64,000 nt of DNA, taken from Aristolochia californica. Taxonomy: Eukaryota; Streptophyta; Magnoliopsida; Piperales; Aristolochiaceae. Under the pieces are notes generated by a model. It did no database searches, was not told the DNA's origin, and was given only the letters and a program-made list of their open reading frames with translations. The DNA lies in assembly GCA_029961685.1 (NCBI GenBank), contig JARWKL010000016.1, forward strand, positions 22,884,157-22,948,156. Reading direction: 5' to 3'. The first letter of the stretch is position 1. Every line of letters begins with the position of its first letter. Positions 45,901 to 56,044 of the stretch are shown one piece after another. A program made the position numbers and the translations under genes.

Positions 45901-48900
45901 ACATAACTTCATGTATACATAACAGATTTTAACTAAAAATTGAACCATAGGTTCATAACATGATATATAACCTACTCCTGACTTCAGATATACATACTAG
46001 ACACTAAAATGACCAAAATACCCTTCAATATGTTCTTATAGTTATTCATTCGGTTCTCCTGTTCTGCAGCTTTTGCGATTCCCTCAATCAGTTGTTAGAA
46101 GAAATTGGTGGCAACTTCTCTTATATCTCTTCCCCAATGCCTCCAATTTCTAGGAAACTGCCTCCAATTGGTTCTTACAAATTGAATTTTGATGGGAGCT
46201 CCCTTTGAAATCCAGGCCAAGCAGGTAATGGAGGATAATTGTGATCATGCCACTATGGTCAAGTTGGCTTTCTCTGGTTCTATTGATGGGGTGATGCATT
46301 AAAAGTTGAGTTGAAGGCTCTTTTGCAAGGCCTCCGGTTATATATTCAGCATTATGCCAATTTTCTTAGTCTGGAAGATGACTCTCGTGTGGATATTTCA
46401 TGGCTTTCTGGACTTCCTACTCCTGCCTGGAGGTTCTAAGAGATCATCATGCTATCACAAGTTGTAGTATCTTGGCTCATGTTCCTTGTTCTGCCAATTA
46501 TTTAACAGATGAATTGGTTAAGTCCGGAGTTCCACATTTATGTTTTTTTATGGGGGAATTCTCCTTCCCGTTGGGGCTTGAGGGTCTCTCTCTTTCTTTT
46601 GTTATCAGTTTCTCTTTATAAATTTTTTTGCCATTTTCCAAAAAAATATTTACTTGTCTTTCAACTTCTTTACCGAATCTCCTCGTTATTATGAGACTCT
46701 AGGATGTCAGCACTTCTTAAGAAGATTAGTCAATCAAATAGATGGTCCATCAATCAGATTTTGCAGTTGGGTTGTAATAATGTGAATAAGATAGTATGCT
46801 ATACTTGATTTCAGCAAGCCTAGTTGGCAGATTGTTTGCAATCATTATTATGGTCTTAGTGATTTTTGCCTCTCTAATGCCAGTTTAAATTTAATGAGTT
46901 CACGATTAAGTGATGAGGAAGTGTGAGGAGATAAATGGGTGCAATATTTATGGTTAGAAACTCAATTGTCAGTTGCCATGGCCTATCATATTCCTACTTG
47001 TCAAAATAAATCATACATATAATTTCTGTTACTTTATTATGAGCATGAAATGTTTTTGCATTTAAATAATGACACCTATTTTTCCTTTCTAACATATAGT
47101 CTACTTTCATGTTTAGCATTTAGGCAATACTTACACTTCAGTGGTGAATCTTAGGTACTGGAAAGACATCTTGTGCTCGGGTAATTGCTCGGCAAGCGGT
47201 ATGGCTTCTCATTTCTATGTATATGCATTCTTAGCTTTTAAGCAGTCAAAGGATTGTTGTTTTTCTTTTATTTTCTTTTTTTTAAAGAAGCTCCCTTTGT
47301 ACTAGATGCCTGATAAAAAAACTTTTCATGCTTCACATTTTGGCATGTGTCTGTCACTTGTTGTAGGCTTTGAAGGTTATATGAAGATTAGTGTTGGTGT
47401 GTAAAATGTTCCTCCATCCAGGGGTTATATTTTGTCTTCCCTTTCTCAGGTTGATTGTTGGAGGTTGAGGATTGTAATAGAATACTCCTACATTTGTTTG
47501 GGTTTGGAAAGATCTTGTGTTTATTAGTTGGGAAGATGCCTCTTAACTTTAGCTAATCATTTTGGGAAGAATTGGTGGTCATTATGTTCTAACTTTAACT
47601 AATCCTAACCCAATGTTTTTGTTTTGATGGTCATTATGTTCTATATGGCTCATGTTAAGAGTGGTGACAAGAAGGGGCAAGTTGTAATTAGATTGATGCA
47701 TTAAGTGTTGCCTACCTTAAGGGTAGATTAGTACTATTTAATGAAGTGTAATAAGTTTTTTTATTATAACTTCTATTATTAGAGTGTTAAAACTTAGAAT
47801 TCCATTATCAAGATCTTAAAGAACCTTTGAGTGAGTGGAAGGTGAGAGGAGAAGAAGGGAGAGAGAGAGAGTTGTAAGGGATAAGAAGGGAGTGTGAATA
47901 AAGGAAGAGAAGGAGAGGAGCTCAAGTGGAAGAGAGGGTGTAGAGAGAATAGGGTTTCAAAGTGAAGCCCTAATCCTCTCCCTTAAGCCTTCTATAATCA
48001 CTTAAAGTTAAATAGTACTTAAATTCCCTTTAACATGTGGGCTAGAAAGAAAGGACTAAAACATAAGATAAATTATAAGTAATAGCCTTTCCTTCTTGTC
48101 TTCTAACAGAGAGAGGCGTCAATTCTTGGGCCCTAATCTCCACAGTTAATGAATTCTCGTGACATCCCTTTCTCTTTCTTTGCTTTGTGTTACCTTAATT
48201 CTGCAGCTGTTCAATTCTTCATGGTATCTGTAGAAGTGCAATTTGTCAAAATTGCAGAAGAATGACAATGTTGGAGAATGTTCTGGTGATTTCGTTAATT
48301 CTTTAGATTAGGGCAGCAATCGTATCTCCTGACTTTTAAGTATATTATAGAGTCCATAATACAAAAAACACCCTTCAATATGTAAAGCTACTAAAGCCAC
48401 ATTAATTGATTTGAATATTCTATCCCTATACGCACATAATCAACGCACATAATAATGTCAGAGCTAGGTGGTTCCGTCCACCACTGATGGGTTAGGTTCT
48501 TGCTTTCCGCACTTAACATACCGGTCATTTGGGTTGTATTGGCTAGGCGTTTGACATGGTATTAGAGCTGGGCACCACGTTCTGCGTTCGAATCCCGGGT
48601 GAAGTGGTAGGGAACGGGAACGGTGGGTGTTAGAGCTAGGTGGTTCCGTCCACCACTGATGGGTTAGGTACTTGGCTTTCCGCACTTAATAGACTGGTCT
48701 GTTGAGTTGTATTAGCTAGGCGTTTGACAAATAATAGCTGGATTAATTACAAATTTTCCCTTCCCTAACCCCTCAGACCTCTCATCACTCAATACTCCCC
48801 TTTAAGTTGGGGCATAAGTATCAAACAACCCTAGCATTTTGCATAATGTTAGAAATTTCTTTTTGGGATCAACCTGGACTCAACTTTGATAAACTTTTGA

Positions 48901-51900
48901 AGTACATAACTCACGGACCCACAAGCAGGAGAGTATAAGTACCCAAATACCCATATGTGAAAAAAAACATAAATCCTCTGGATTTGTACTATTTAACAGT
49001 ATTGAAGTTTGAGTAGAGTCTTTTATATATTGTTTCTAATGCCAAAAATTTCATTCAAAAGAAAAGAATTACAACATGTAGATGGGAACAGAAAGAACCT
49101 TAAGTTGCAAGGGGAATACATTCCCAATTGTAATACAAGATCTCTAGACATTGAAGTTATTCATTTTATTTTTTTTTGATAAAAATGTATTTATATAAAT
49201 AAGAGAAATTACAGCAGAGGGAGCAGATCCATGACAACCAGCGATTGTAGAGTAGCTCCCTGCTTAGCAAGCACATCTGTTGCCGAATTTGCGGATCTCA
49301 GAATGTGGGACCAAATATAAGATAAAAGTAAGGTAATTTCAAGAATCTCCCAAAACATGTCCCAATGGCACCACGGGGGAAGGGATGCGCACTCACACCA
49401 TCCAATGACTACCTTCGAGTCCCCTTCAATATGAAGGGGACCGTTGCACTTATCTCTGAAAACATGGAGCCCGTTGAGGAGGCCATGAAGCTCCGCAGAC
49501 GTAGAATCGGCGATTCCTAAAGGGCTGGCATTTGAGAATTGAAGGGGACCATTGCACTTATCTATGAAAACACAGAGCCCGTTGAGGAGGCCATGAAGCT
49601 CCGCAGACGTAGAATCGGCGATTCCTCAAGGGCCGACATATGAGAAAAGCTGGTTGCCAAAATGATCCGAAATAACCCCTCCGAATCTAGAAATCCCTGG
49701 ATTACCAAGAGAAGAGTCATCAAAGTTCAACTTAAGGTAACCAAGTTCAGGAGGGATCCATTCCTGCATAATCGGAACATTTGTCCCAGAGTGCATCATA
49801 GCCAAATTACTCCAGTTTTCACGGATAGGAGTACACACAAAGGAGGAGAAAGACTTCTTAGTTAGGAGCCAAGAAGAAATATGTCCCACCACTCGGTCCG
49901 CAACACGATCAGCTATGTTACTTTTTCCATCAAACCTCCTTCGATTGCGTTCATTCCAAAGTCCCCACGGGATGAGACTAACACAAGCAGAGAGCATCAC
50001 CTTTTCGAGGCTAGGAAGGGAAGTACCAAGGAGCGACTTACTGAATGAGAGCAGATCAGCCGCCATGCAGAATTGCAACCCCAACATGCTAAGAATGGAA
50101 GTCTACACCTTCCATGAGAAGATGCATTGAAGCAGAATGTGACTTGTGGTCTCGGCATCAGTGTTGCATAAAGGGCATAGGGGGTCGATTTGCTCATCTT
50201 AGAATATGACTCCCAAGTAACATCAATTTTTTGTGGTTGGAGATCCCAAGAGTGTAGGTCTTATATATTTCATGATTTGTATTTTCTAGTCTTATATAGT
50301 CCTACAAAAAGTAGGATCTGTTATGTACAAAGATTATAAACAAAGTGGTGAGGGATTGGAGCCAATGAGATCAACTGCCCTTATCTTTCCTTTATTTTAT
50401 TCCTTCACTCTATTCCTCTTTCTTTGGTTTCACTCACATTTCTAGTTACTACGAGACTCTAGGATTCAACACTGCACATTATCATCCATTAAATTTGATG
50501 CTTATCTTATAAACATTCTCTGTTGATGCCTTCTTTTGTGATATCCAGGGTGTCCCATTGTTATATGTGCCTCTTGAGATTGTTATGTCAAAATATTATG
50601 GTGAAAGTGAGCGGTTACTGGGTCAAGTATTTACCCTTGCAAATGAACTCCCCAATGGTGCAATAATTTTTCTAGACGAGGTATTTATTAAAAAATAGTT
50701 GTACTGTTGAACTGATTATGAATGGTTCTTTAAGTGAACTATTTTTTTTTTTTTTGTTGAAATGGCTCTTTAAGTGAACTATTTGATTTGGTCACAATTT
50801 TATTACCACTTAAAAGATATATTCTTCTATTAATCTTGTTTGAGGTACTGTAGGTTGATTCCTTTGCAGCTACTCGAGATAGTGAAATGCATGAGGCAAC
50901 CCGCCGAATACTATCTGTATTACTACGGCAGGTGAAATTTCACTTCTTTCTTTTTGAACTGTCAAATTATGTGTCAACTCTTGCTATAGTTGTTCTTGTT
51001 CTATTTATGTTCTTTATTCCATTTTATTGTCTTTCTTGATGTCATTTTCTGTTCTCTTTACTTTCTGTCCTTTTATTTAACCATGTTAATTTCAGTCCTG
51101 AACCAATGTTTATTTTCCTTTTGGTTAGTTTTTTTGTCAAATTATTTTTGTGTTAGAATCTGTAATTTGAGTTTTTTTTTTAAATTGGTGTGATTTTAAT
51201 AAAAATAGGAAAAGTTACAATGGTGAAAACGCTTGCAAAGGACGATAGAAGAGAGAGAAGGACAGAAAGAGTGAATTCACGTCAGAAAAGAATTGAGGAG
51301 GTTTGGGTTAGGTTTTCCCCTTCTCTCCTATTTAGAACATAAATAATGATAAAAAGTCACTAATGTCCCTGCTCTTATATTATTTGAAATAAGATTCTAT
51401 AAGAAACTACATACCTAGAGACCTACATGAATAGAAAGCACATCTTCTAAAACTACCCTCAAGCTGGGTTTTATAACTTCAGCTCGTTATTTAGTGTATC
51501 AAAACAAAAAGACAAACAAAGTTTTCTACTCATATCTGTAACGAATTCACAAGTCTCCAGCTCCAACACATTCAACTTCAACTTGTTTTGCAATCGGCCG
51601 CTCATTGTTGATAAACACAAGATCCTCATCCTCCATTCTCCCCCTAACTCAGATGTCTTTAGAAAAATTTACTTTTGTCAATCACTCACAACCACTCTTG
51701 AAATTTTTGAACACTTTACTGTAGCCTTTTACAAACACCACCATAGTACTTTGTACTTCTCCCCCTGAAGCTGGGAACCATAACACAAAGAAAAACAGCT
51801 TGGACATCACCCTTAGCCAAAAAATAAGACTCCATACACCAGCGAAACTAGAGTATTGGCATCTACCAGGTATAGACACAAGAATAACTCTCTCACTGGT

Positions 51901-54900
51901 TCACTAACTAGCCACAGCCGCTTGCAGTAGCAAAAACCGAAGTAAAGGTGAAGGTTCATGTTCATCAGTTCTAGTTAGATGCATTCCTTTGACAACAGCA
52001 AATCACTTGCACACACCAGCAAAGTCCTTAGAGGAGTGTCAGAAAGTGCTAGTGTGGCATTGCTATGAAGTGATGGAAAATAGGTAGAATGAAGAAATAC
52101 TTGTGGAATTTAGGAGGCGTAATATTTGTAAAGACATAACTTGAAACATATGTGAGAACTACCTTGTGAGGGATTGAGCAGGTGACTAAAACTCAGGGTT
52201 GACCACCTTTGACACCGAGTGTAGATGGGAGTTGCAATTTTAAAAAAGAGAATCCTAAGCAGATTTAAAACACAGTTGACCGCAACATACACCAAAATTC
52301 AACAGCAAGACCAAGCCACCGACTACTTGGAGAGTGATACTGGGGAAGGAATCTATGCCAGTTTTAGGTCTTATTGCAGCAAGGAGGACCAGTCTATGTG
52401 GTCTTTTTGCTTTGGAAATTGACCTGCTTATCGTCACCTATCACTGCCACAGTATTGTAGGAAGGTGCTGGCCATGTTGTCCATCATCTCCACCTCTCAT
52501 TCTTCCTCTGTACACTGTTTCATCACCATTCCACAATGAGTCCTTTTCACCAAAAGCTCACCAGAATATGGAAACTTCAGCTGCTAGAAGAGGTTGAACA
52601 GACCAAGACAACACAAATTCTGTTTGATGCTATTTGCTTTCTCTGTAATAAAGCGACACTCCAAAGAGATGCTGAGAGACCATAGTCACCTGTAACAAGA
52701 TGCACCTTATGCAGTAGATTCTATTGAAGAGAAAGGCTCAATGTTTCCTCATTCCTCTAAGAGTACTGACTAGTTTTGAGACCTGCTTACCGAAATCAGG
52801 AAGAATGATGGTAGCTGTCAAATAGGAAGTTACCCAAAAATAAAATAAAAAATAGAAGATGTAATGCTAGGTAGTTTACACTTGCTACTATTGGGAATCC
52901 TAGTAATTTGGAGACATTGAGATTTTAGCTACCAGCTGCTAACAGTAGAGCATGCAAGGACAAAAAAGCTCATTGGATTTTGGAAAAACAAGGCCAGGGA
53001 GGAGCAGCTTGAGGAGGTAAAAAGACTGGCTTCTCTGATAAAACACACTGAATTGAAGACAGGTGACATGGAGACCAGACAACAAAAAAGGAAAAACTAG
53101 AAACAGCAACCAGCTTGCAGAGGCCGATAAGTTTGACAACAAAAACAAGTCAGAGGACAGGGAATACAATGACAATTGCTGCTGCAAGCAACGAAGATGG
53201 GCATCTCCACGAATCCACTAGCCTTTAGTCCCGGCACTAGAAACACTATAAGACCATTTTGTTCAGGACTGCAGCTTTTTAGCCCAAGCCTTCCATACAA
53301 TTCTGGTATAATAGGGAATCTTGGGCTGACTTTTGATACCAACAATTTTTTTTGTGCATTATGGCTAAACCCAATAAAGGACAGGTCATACTGTGATATG
53401 ATTCGATCAGATGCATAGAACTGGAAATATAGATGCTGAATTTGCTATCCTTGTGGAGGTAGCTCATGCAGTAAAGCGTCCAGTCAATCACAGAAGGTAA
53501 AACCATCAATGTGAGTCATGAAGAAGACATAAAGACTCTCGCAGAGAAATCAACATCAACAAGAGAGAAACAGAACCAAAAATATAAGTTTGTTTAAAGA
53601 ATCCACAAGCAGAAAGAAAACAGAATTTAGAAAAGATGAAAAGAATTGAGGTTAAGGTTAGGTTTGCCTCCTGTCTCCTATTTAGAGCAACCGATGTCCC
53701 TGCTCCCCTTGCGCTCTTGAAATAAGTGAGAGATGTTCCTGCTCGAAGGGGAATTACAGAAAGTAGATTCCACTACAAAGTGTTTTTTAGAGGAATCTGT
53801 ATAGGAAATGTGAAACGACCCTAAAGGATGAAGGTATTCTTGTATAAATTATAGAAGGGAGCTCAAGCGCTAACCTTGGTTCTTTCTCCTCCCTTTCTAG
53901 AGTAAATCTAATCTTTATCTCCTCTCTCATACTTTCTTTTCTCTCCTCTTGTCTCTTCTCACCATCTCCTTAATAAGCCTTTATGCTTTTTACACATCTA
54001 CTTTTTTTATGTTAATTTAATTTATATGTAATCGCTAAGAGTTCTCTATTGACGACTATTATCTTCTGATTCCATATGCATCTGTGGCTTGCTTATCTCC
54101 TGTCCAGGAAAAAGGCTTTGCTTTCTGTATGTACTGCCGAAACAAGATAATATTTACATTTTTTACATATGCATCATAAAGGGTTTCTGATACTTCTTGA
54201 TCTAGAGGTTCATATTAATTGCTCCTTTCCTTTGTTGAGGAGTTGGTAGATGGCATTAGAAGTTTTTCTGCTGTTATTCTTATGAAAAGTGAACAATTTC
54301 TACCTAGTAATTTGTTTTCTAGTGTGGCTCTGACATTTGTTTCTTATTGGGTATGGTTGAAGATTGATGGATTTGAGCAAGATAAGAGAGTGGTTGTAGT
54401 AGCTGCAACAAACAGAAAGCAAGACCTTGATCCTGCCCTCATTAGGTACTTGTGCTGTATAGGTTGTTCTTATATGAGGTTGGGTTGGCTGTTTTTGCTC
54501 TTGATTGAGTATGCCTGATGATATTTGACCTTTTGTCTTTCAGCCGTTTCGATTCTATGATTACTTTTGGCCTTCCTGATCAACAAACTCGAGAGGAGAT
54601 TGCTGCCCAGTATGCTAGGCACCTAAACAAATCTGAACTAGTTCAGTTTGCTGCAGTTGCTGAAGGGTAGGTCCTCAACGAATATACTGATTTGTCATAG
54701 TTGTTGGCACAAAATGTTTTGGTTACAATTTTGGGTAATCAGAAGTTATATAGGAGGAACCTCTCTTTCAGAGGTATATTTGCATTTCTTTTCATCCCTA
54801 TTGTTATTTAGCTGCTGGGTCTAAGAAATGGAGTGCACCATGGATGCTTAAGTTTTCTTCAACCTGATATTTAAGATCCTTGTGTCACTGGCTACGAAGC

Positions 54901-55747
54901 TGGAGAGTTAAGTTGAGGGCTTGAAGCTTGCCACATCAAGTGAGTGGACAAGAAAAGCAAAGAATATACAGTATGGTGTATAAATTGTTACCATATTTTG
55001 GAATCTATATTAATGTTAGTTGTTTAGATATTTACATGTATATAGGTTAATAAGTTATATGGGTTAGATTGTAATTAAGCCCATGGGCTGTCTTGTTTAA
55101 CCTAAACCTAATCTTATGTTTAAATAGAAAAGAAAAAGAAAAGAGGAGGGAGGTTCTCCTGTTGTTAAGACTCTCGTTCTTGGCTGTTCTGTCAGCCTTT
55201 ATTGGTGATCTTGGCTACTCTCTCCAGCAACTTGTTTGACATAAATTATCCCCTTTTGTCAAAGAAAAAGAATAACTCTTGGTTAAACAAGTTATTCATA
55301 ATTTCTTTAGCACGTCAAAGATATGCTACCATTTGAACAACCTAGAAGGGTACAAGGTAATGAGCATCTTGCATTACTAGGTAGTGTTTGACTAACTATC
55401 CACCATTGTGTTCTGTTGGCATTTATTACTTTAGGATGTCCGGAAGGGATATCAGAGACGTGTGTCAGCAAGCTGAAAGACACTGGGCCTCAAAGGTAAT
55501 AACTGGTTAGGCTTTGAGCCTCTGATGTTTGACCCAATTGTGTTAAAACCGGCCTTTTGAATTGGTTTGACAGATAATTAGAGGTTATGTACCCAATGTT
55601 GCGGAGCAAGAACGTCTACCACCTATTCAAGAATACATGGAGAGTGCAGAACAACGGAAGAAGGCTCTTCTTGACATCTCAGAGAAAAAGACCTTGAGGC
55701 AAACTTCTGTCGCTCAATTCAAGAAGCAACCATTGGCATTAGCTTGA
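27670..55747 (+). CDS. single-module AAA ATPase, 14 exons over 28 kb
   Basis: Exons: 27670-~27778 (donor inferred), 29285-29427, 30141-30302, 30784-30917, 33240-33384, 33468-33769, 38432-38556, 47155-47198, 50549-50680, 50854-50931, 54363-54445, 54544-54666, 55435-55495, 55574-55747. They sum to 605 codons. The N-terminus is basic and serine-rich (MAAEATIRSLRKIKGWKTL), which looks like an organelle-targeting sequence; a possible short membrane segment (PALLIGAVGLGSLQISYA) follows. The middle contains a WDSAVAWQL-type region and a polar linker. The ATPase has Walker A GPPGTGKT (K377; split by intron 7), Walker B IIFLDE (432), sensor-1 AATNR (N475), then DPALISRFD and MSGRDIRDVC. A single AAA domain near the C-terminus suggests a hexameric ATPase of unknown substrate. 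The frame is open throughout, so it is probably functional despite introns of up to 8.6 kb. Confidence 0.88.
28455..28474. repeat. T homopolymer in AAA intron 1
   Basis: A T run of about 20 bases, possibly the tail of a retroposed sequence on the minus strand; no coding remnant or target duplication was found. The rest of intron 1 (27779-29284) shows no gene. Confidence 0.5.
30938..30978. repeat. (TTA)n microsatellite
   Basis: About 13 TTA units starting 20 bp after the donor of AAA exon 4. On the + strand it gives the run of leucines seen in one frame, which is not a protein. Confidence 0.92.
31054..31310. repeat. 128-bp tandem duplication
   Basis: Two copies start TTTTGAAGAAAGT at 31054 and 31182, each preceded by ACACAC dinucleotides and each containing AATTTTATTGAA and TGAATGCCATTAC. 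The sequence resembles a minus-strand LINE tail that was then duplicated. It is in AAA intron 4. Confidence 0.8.
31640..32390 (+). mobile_element. Ty1/copia 3' end (RNase H, PPT, start of 3' LTR)
   Basis: Translation of 31680-31832 gives the copia RNase H end: SHECMQHIEVDCHLLRDAIM, then a stop inside VRF-E-VRDSFTKALEKCEFGI. After the TRIM at 31833-32293 it continues LCKNLGMLDIYSLT and a stop, then a polypurine-like AACTTGAGGGTGAG, then TATTGAATATTATG like a decayed copia LTR start. The LTR is cut short by a LINE end near 32390. Confidence 0.75.
31833..32293 (-). mobile_element. TRIM element, 461 bp, TSD GGATT
   Basis: Direct repeats 31833-31982 (150 bp) and 32170-32293 (124 bp), both TG..CA, share the block reading CCATYYTAAAATGACTA and TTTTTCAATGTGGG. 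On the minus strand the sequence TATCAGAGC, part of the tRNA-iMet primer site, lies just inside the 32170 LTR, so that one is the 5' LTR. The 5-bp duplication GGATT flanks it (31828-31832, 32294-32298). The copia reading frame is continuous across the insertion when the element and one duplicate are subtracted, which proves the boundaries. Confidence 0.88.
32390..32733 (+). mobile_element. LINE RNase H end
   Basis: Decayed RNase H C-terminal part on the + strand (remnants LEGNSSTIIFW, then RSANHMANDLAKAG), ending in AAAAAAAA at 32726-32733. Inserted into the copia LTR remnant. The left boundary is approximate. Confidence 0.65.
32755..33120 (+). mobile_element. degenerate TRIM-like element
   Basis: A putative LTR (32755-32877) ends GTTTTAACA and is followed at once by TGATATTAGAGC, one or two changes from the iMet primer site. 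Its 3' half (CTAACTTTGGCTAGCCATTTTAGG) matches the LTR of the TRIM at 61785. A weaker second LTR ends near 33120 (GACCTGGACTCAACC). The inside has a 65-bp-period duplication (TGTTTGTTAATTTG at 32893 and 32958). No target duplication was seen. Confidence 0.45.
34440..34760. repeat. unclassified repeat related to 24190-25158
   Basis: Contains AATTTGTTTGAAC several times and the block CCAAATGTTTGT, CAAAACTTGG, GGATCTTGAG also present near 24985-25045. Probably the end of an LTR family; no coding sequence was recognised. It is in AAA intron 6. Confidence 0.4.
35412..35799 (-). mobile_element. 5'-truncated LINE end, 388 bp, with 16-bp TSD
   Basis: The target duplication TCTTCTTTTTATATCC (35396-35411) recurs with one change at 35800-35815. 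The insert starts with a T run and encodes on the minus strand the end of LINE RNase H (DSTEAELSALIQGLKLF, GPLVIKGDSQNVI, RSTNLLADSLANQGAS). It lies in AAA intron 6. Confidence 0.92.
36800..38030 (+). mobile_element. LINE zf-RVT and RNase H end
   Basis: Plus-strand remnants in order: [20 protein letters not shown], then after a frameshift [20 protein letters not shown] and HILLSCHYAH, then the RNase H part (GHYKLNFDGSDLGCPGPAGY, DSTAAELSGLL, GPLCIKGDSKTVID, RSANHLAD), ending in an A run at 38021-38030. Close to the LINE at 15780-17150 in sequence. No clear target duplication. Confidence 0.85.
39016..39624 (-). mobile_element. 5'-truncated LINE RNase H end with 13-bp TSD
   Basis: The insert begins with a T run. 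The probable duplication AACATAGGAAGAA (39002-39014) and AACATCGGAAGAA (39625-39637) differs at one base. The minus strand encodes FRGNWQLVVGL, a proline run from a 29-base C run, then [17 protein letters not shown] and the remaining RNase H with frame breaks. In AAA intron 7. Confidence 0.8.
39513..39541. repeat. G homopolymer, 29 bases
   Basis: The longest G run in the window. It occupies the same position of the LINE coding region (just before the RNase H motif KLNFDGS) as the 26-base run at 16252-16277. Confidence 0.92.
39652..43778 (+). mobile_element. long LINE: ORF1 end, endonuclease, RT, zf-RVT, RNase H
   Basis: The most complete LINE here. Near 39690 is an ORF1-end-like ELAKKMGVIYKG. 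From 40228 is the APE-type endonuclease (VLSWSVCGIGSP, IVILQETKCQN). 41618-42367 is an open reverse transcriptase (DFKPISLISSPYKI, FKLDLEKAFDHVSW, RQGDPFSPLLF, and the catalytic LQFADD). Then come zf-RVT pieces, RNase H from about 43310, and a short A tail at 43769-43778. Stops and shifts are frequent. A possible target duplication is GGTCATGTT (39643-39651) and GATCATGTT (43779-43787). A TRIM has inserted at its ORF1/ORF2 junction. Confidence 0.85.
39737..40190 (+). mobile_element. TRIM element, 454 bp, TSD TATTT, with duplicated LTR end
   Basis: LTRs 39737-39819 and 40108-40190, 83 bp each, TGTTATGGTCC to TTARCA, flanked by the 5-bp duplication TATTT (39732-39736, 40191-40195). The primer site TGGTATCAGAGC starts at 39822, two bases after the first LTR. 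A segment made of the LTR 3' part plus primer site and CGAGTTCGAATCCCC is repeated in tandem with a 113-bp period (39771, 39884), giving two primer sites. It sits inside the LINE at 39652-43778. Confidence 0.9.
44118..44163 (-). mobile_element. 46-bp LINE tail insertion
   Basis: An AT-repeat tail followed by TTTTGACAAGGATGCGATTT lies between CATCTCCATATACA (44104-44117) and CATCTTCATATACA (44164-44177), a 14-bp target duplication with one change. Confidence 0.75.
44867..44930 (-). mobile_element. 64-bp LINE tail insertion
   Basis: A T run then GAAATAGTGTTGAGTT and AAAAGGCTCAAAAGAGCAAG, the LINE tail also seen near 23090. Flanked by AGCATCCATACTATTT (44851-44866) and AGCATCTATACTATTT (44931-44946), a 16-bp duplication with one change. 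Confidence 0.88.
45193..45265 (+). mobile_element. 73-bp LINE tail insertion
   Basis: The insert ends AAAATCATCACTTTCTC plus an A run of 18. Flanked by AGACATCTTGAATAACT (45176-45192) and AGACATCTCAAATAACT (45266-45282), a 17-bp duplication with two changes. Confidence 0.88.
46040..46645 (+). mobile_element. LINE RNase H end
   Basis: Plus-strand remnants PPIGSYKLNFDGSSL then a stop, then SRVDISWLSGLPTPAW, LAHVPCSANYLTDELVKSG, ending in a short A-rich tail. A different LINE subfamily from the IKGDS type. It truncates the copia LTR on its left. Confidence 0.65.
47360..48455. other. AAA intron 8, left part: repeat-like but unclassified
   Basis: Contains one block (CCTCTTAACTTTAGCTAATCATTTT, spread over 47537-47570) related to the TRIM LTR at 61785, and a purine-rich stretch at 47820-47960 like an LTR leader. 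No paired ends were found. Confidence 0.4.
48456..48729 (+). mobile_element. complete TRIM element, 274 bp, TSD AATAA
   Basis: LTRs 48456-48556 (101 bp) and 48628-48729 (102 bp) both run TGTYAGAGC to GTTTGACA and are very similar. The primer site TGGTATTAGAGC starts on the base after LTR 1 (48557). A purine tract GGGAACGGGAACGGTGGG ends on the base before LTR 2. The flanks carry AATAA (48451-48455 and 48730-48734). The internal region is only 71 bp. Confidence 0.94.
49165..50200 (-). mobile_element. LINE zf-RVT and RNase H end with internal duplication
   Basis: A T run at 49171 starts the minus-strand element. The frame 49626-50087 encodes LIPWGLWNERNRRRFDGKS and YLKLNFDDSSLGNPGISRFG; RNase H continues to the left. 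A 108-bp segment of RNase H (from 49433) is repeated in tandem (from 49541) with few changes. No clear target duplication. It is in AAA intron 8. Confidence 0.82.
50721..50784. repeat. 24-bp duplication around a poly(T) stub
   Basis: AATGG(T/C)TCTTTAAGTGAACTATTT occurs at 50721-50744 and 50761-50784, separated only by about ten T and GTTGA. It looks like a retroposition event that inserted little beyond a poly(A) tail (minus strand), in the 173-bp AAA intron 9. Confidence 0.7.
51190..53830 (-). mobile_element. degenerate LTR element in AAA intron 10
   Basis: Related sequences at about 51210-51457 and 53550-53810 share AAAAGAATTGAGG, GGTTAGGTTT and TCCTATTTAGA followed by ATGTCCCTGCTC. Next to the left copy is CTACCCTCAAGCTGGG, the complement of a polypurine tract, which puts the element on the minus strand. 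No primer site or coding region was recognised. Boundaries are approximate. Confidence 0.5.
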
Positions 55748-56044
55748 TGGAAAAGCCTTTCAAGCTCTTTGCTTGCAAAATGTATTATCAGTTCTGACCT
55801 TTCTTTTTTCATTGTTAGCTATGCTTTCACACATCTCGTGTATGTATGTTAAGTATGGATTTTAAAGCTAATGAGAAATACCTTGAACTGGCCTAAGCAA
55901 ATGGTTCTAGTGTGTTACAGAAAAAATCAGAGATTTTTCTAGTGTGCCTACTCGCAGAGTAGGACATGAAAAAAGAAAAGAAAAATATCTTAATATAAAT
56001 TTTTAAATTTTATTATAAATATCTTTATTAAAAGTTTATTCAGG
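55748..56044. other. 3' flank of the AAA gene
   Basis: Probable 3' UTR and downstream sequence, including ATTTTTAAATTTTATTATAAAT-like AT-rich DNA. Nothing else seen. Confidence 0.5.

Larger units (their letters stand above)
44310..46030 (-). mobile_element. Ty1/copia remnant: gag, PBS, 5' LTR
   Basis: The minus strand of 44310-44600 encodes the copia gag (UBN2-type) with one stop: LEGLGSKYDAV, then ASDEVPSLPNAFNQVLHAET. At 45718-45727 is TCTGATACCA, the complement of the iMet primer site, directly left of an LTR starting TGTAAAAAGG at 45728 and running to about 46030. Two tiny LINE inserts interrupt it. It lies in AAA intron 7. Confidence 0.7.
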
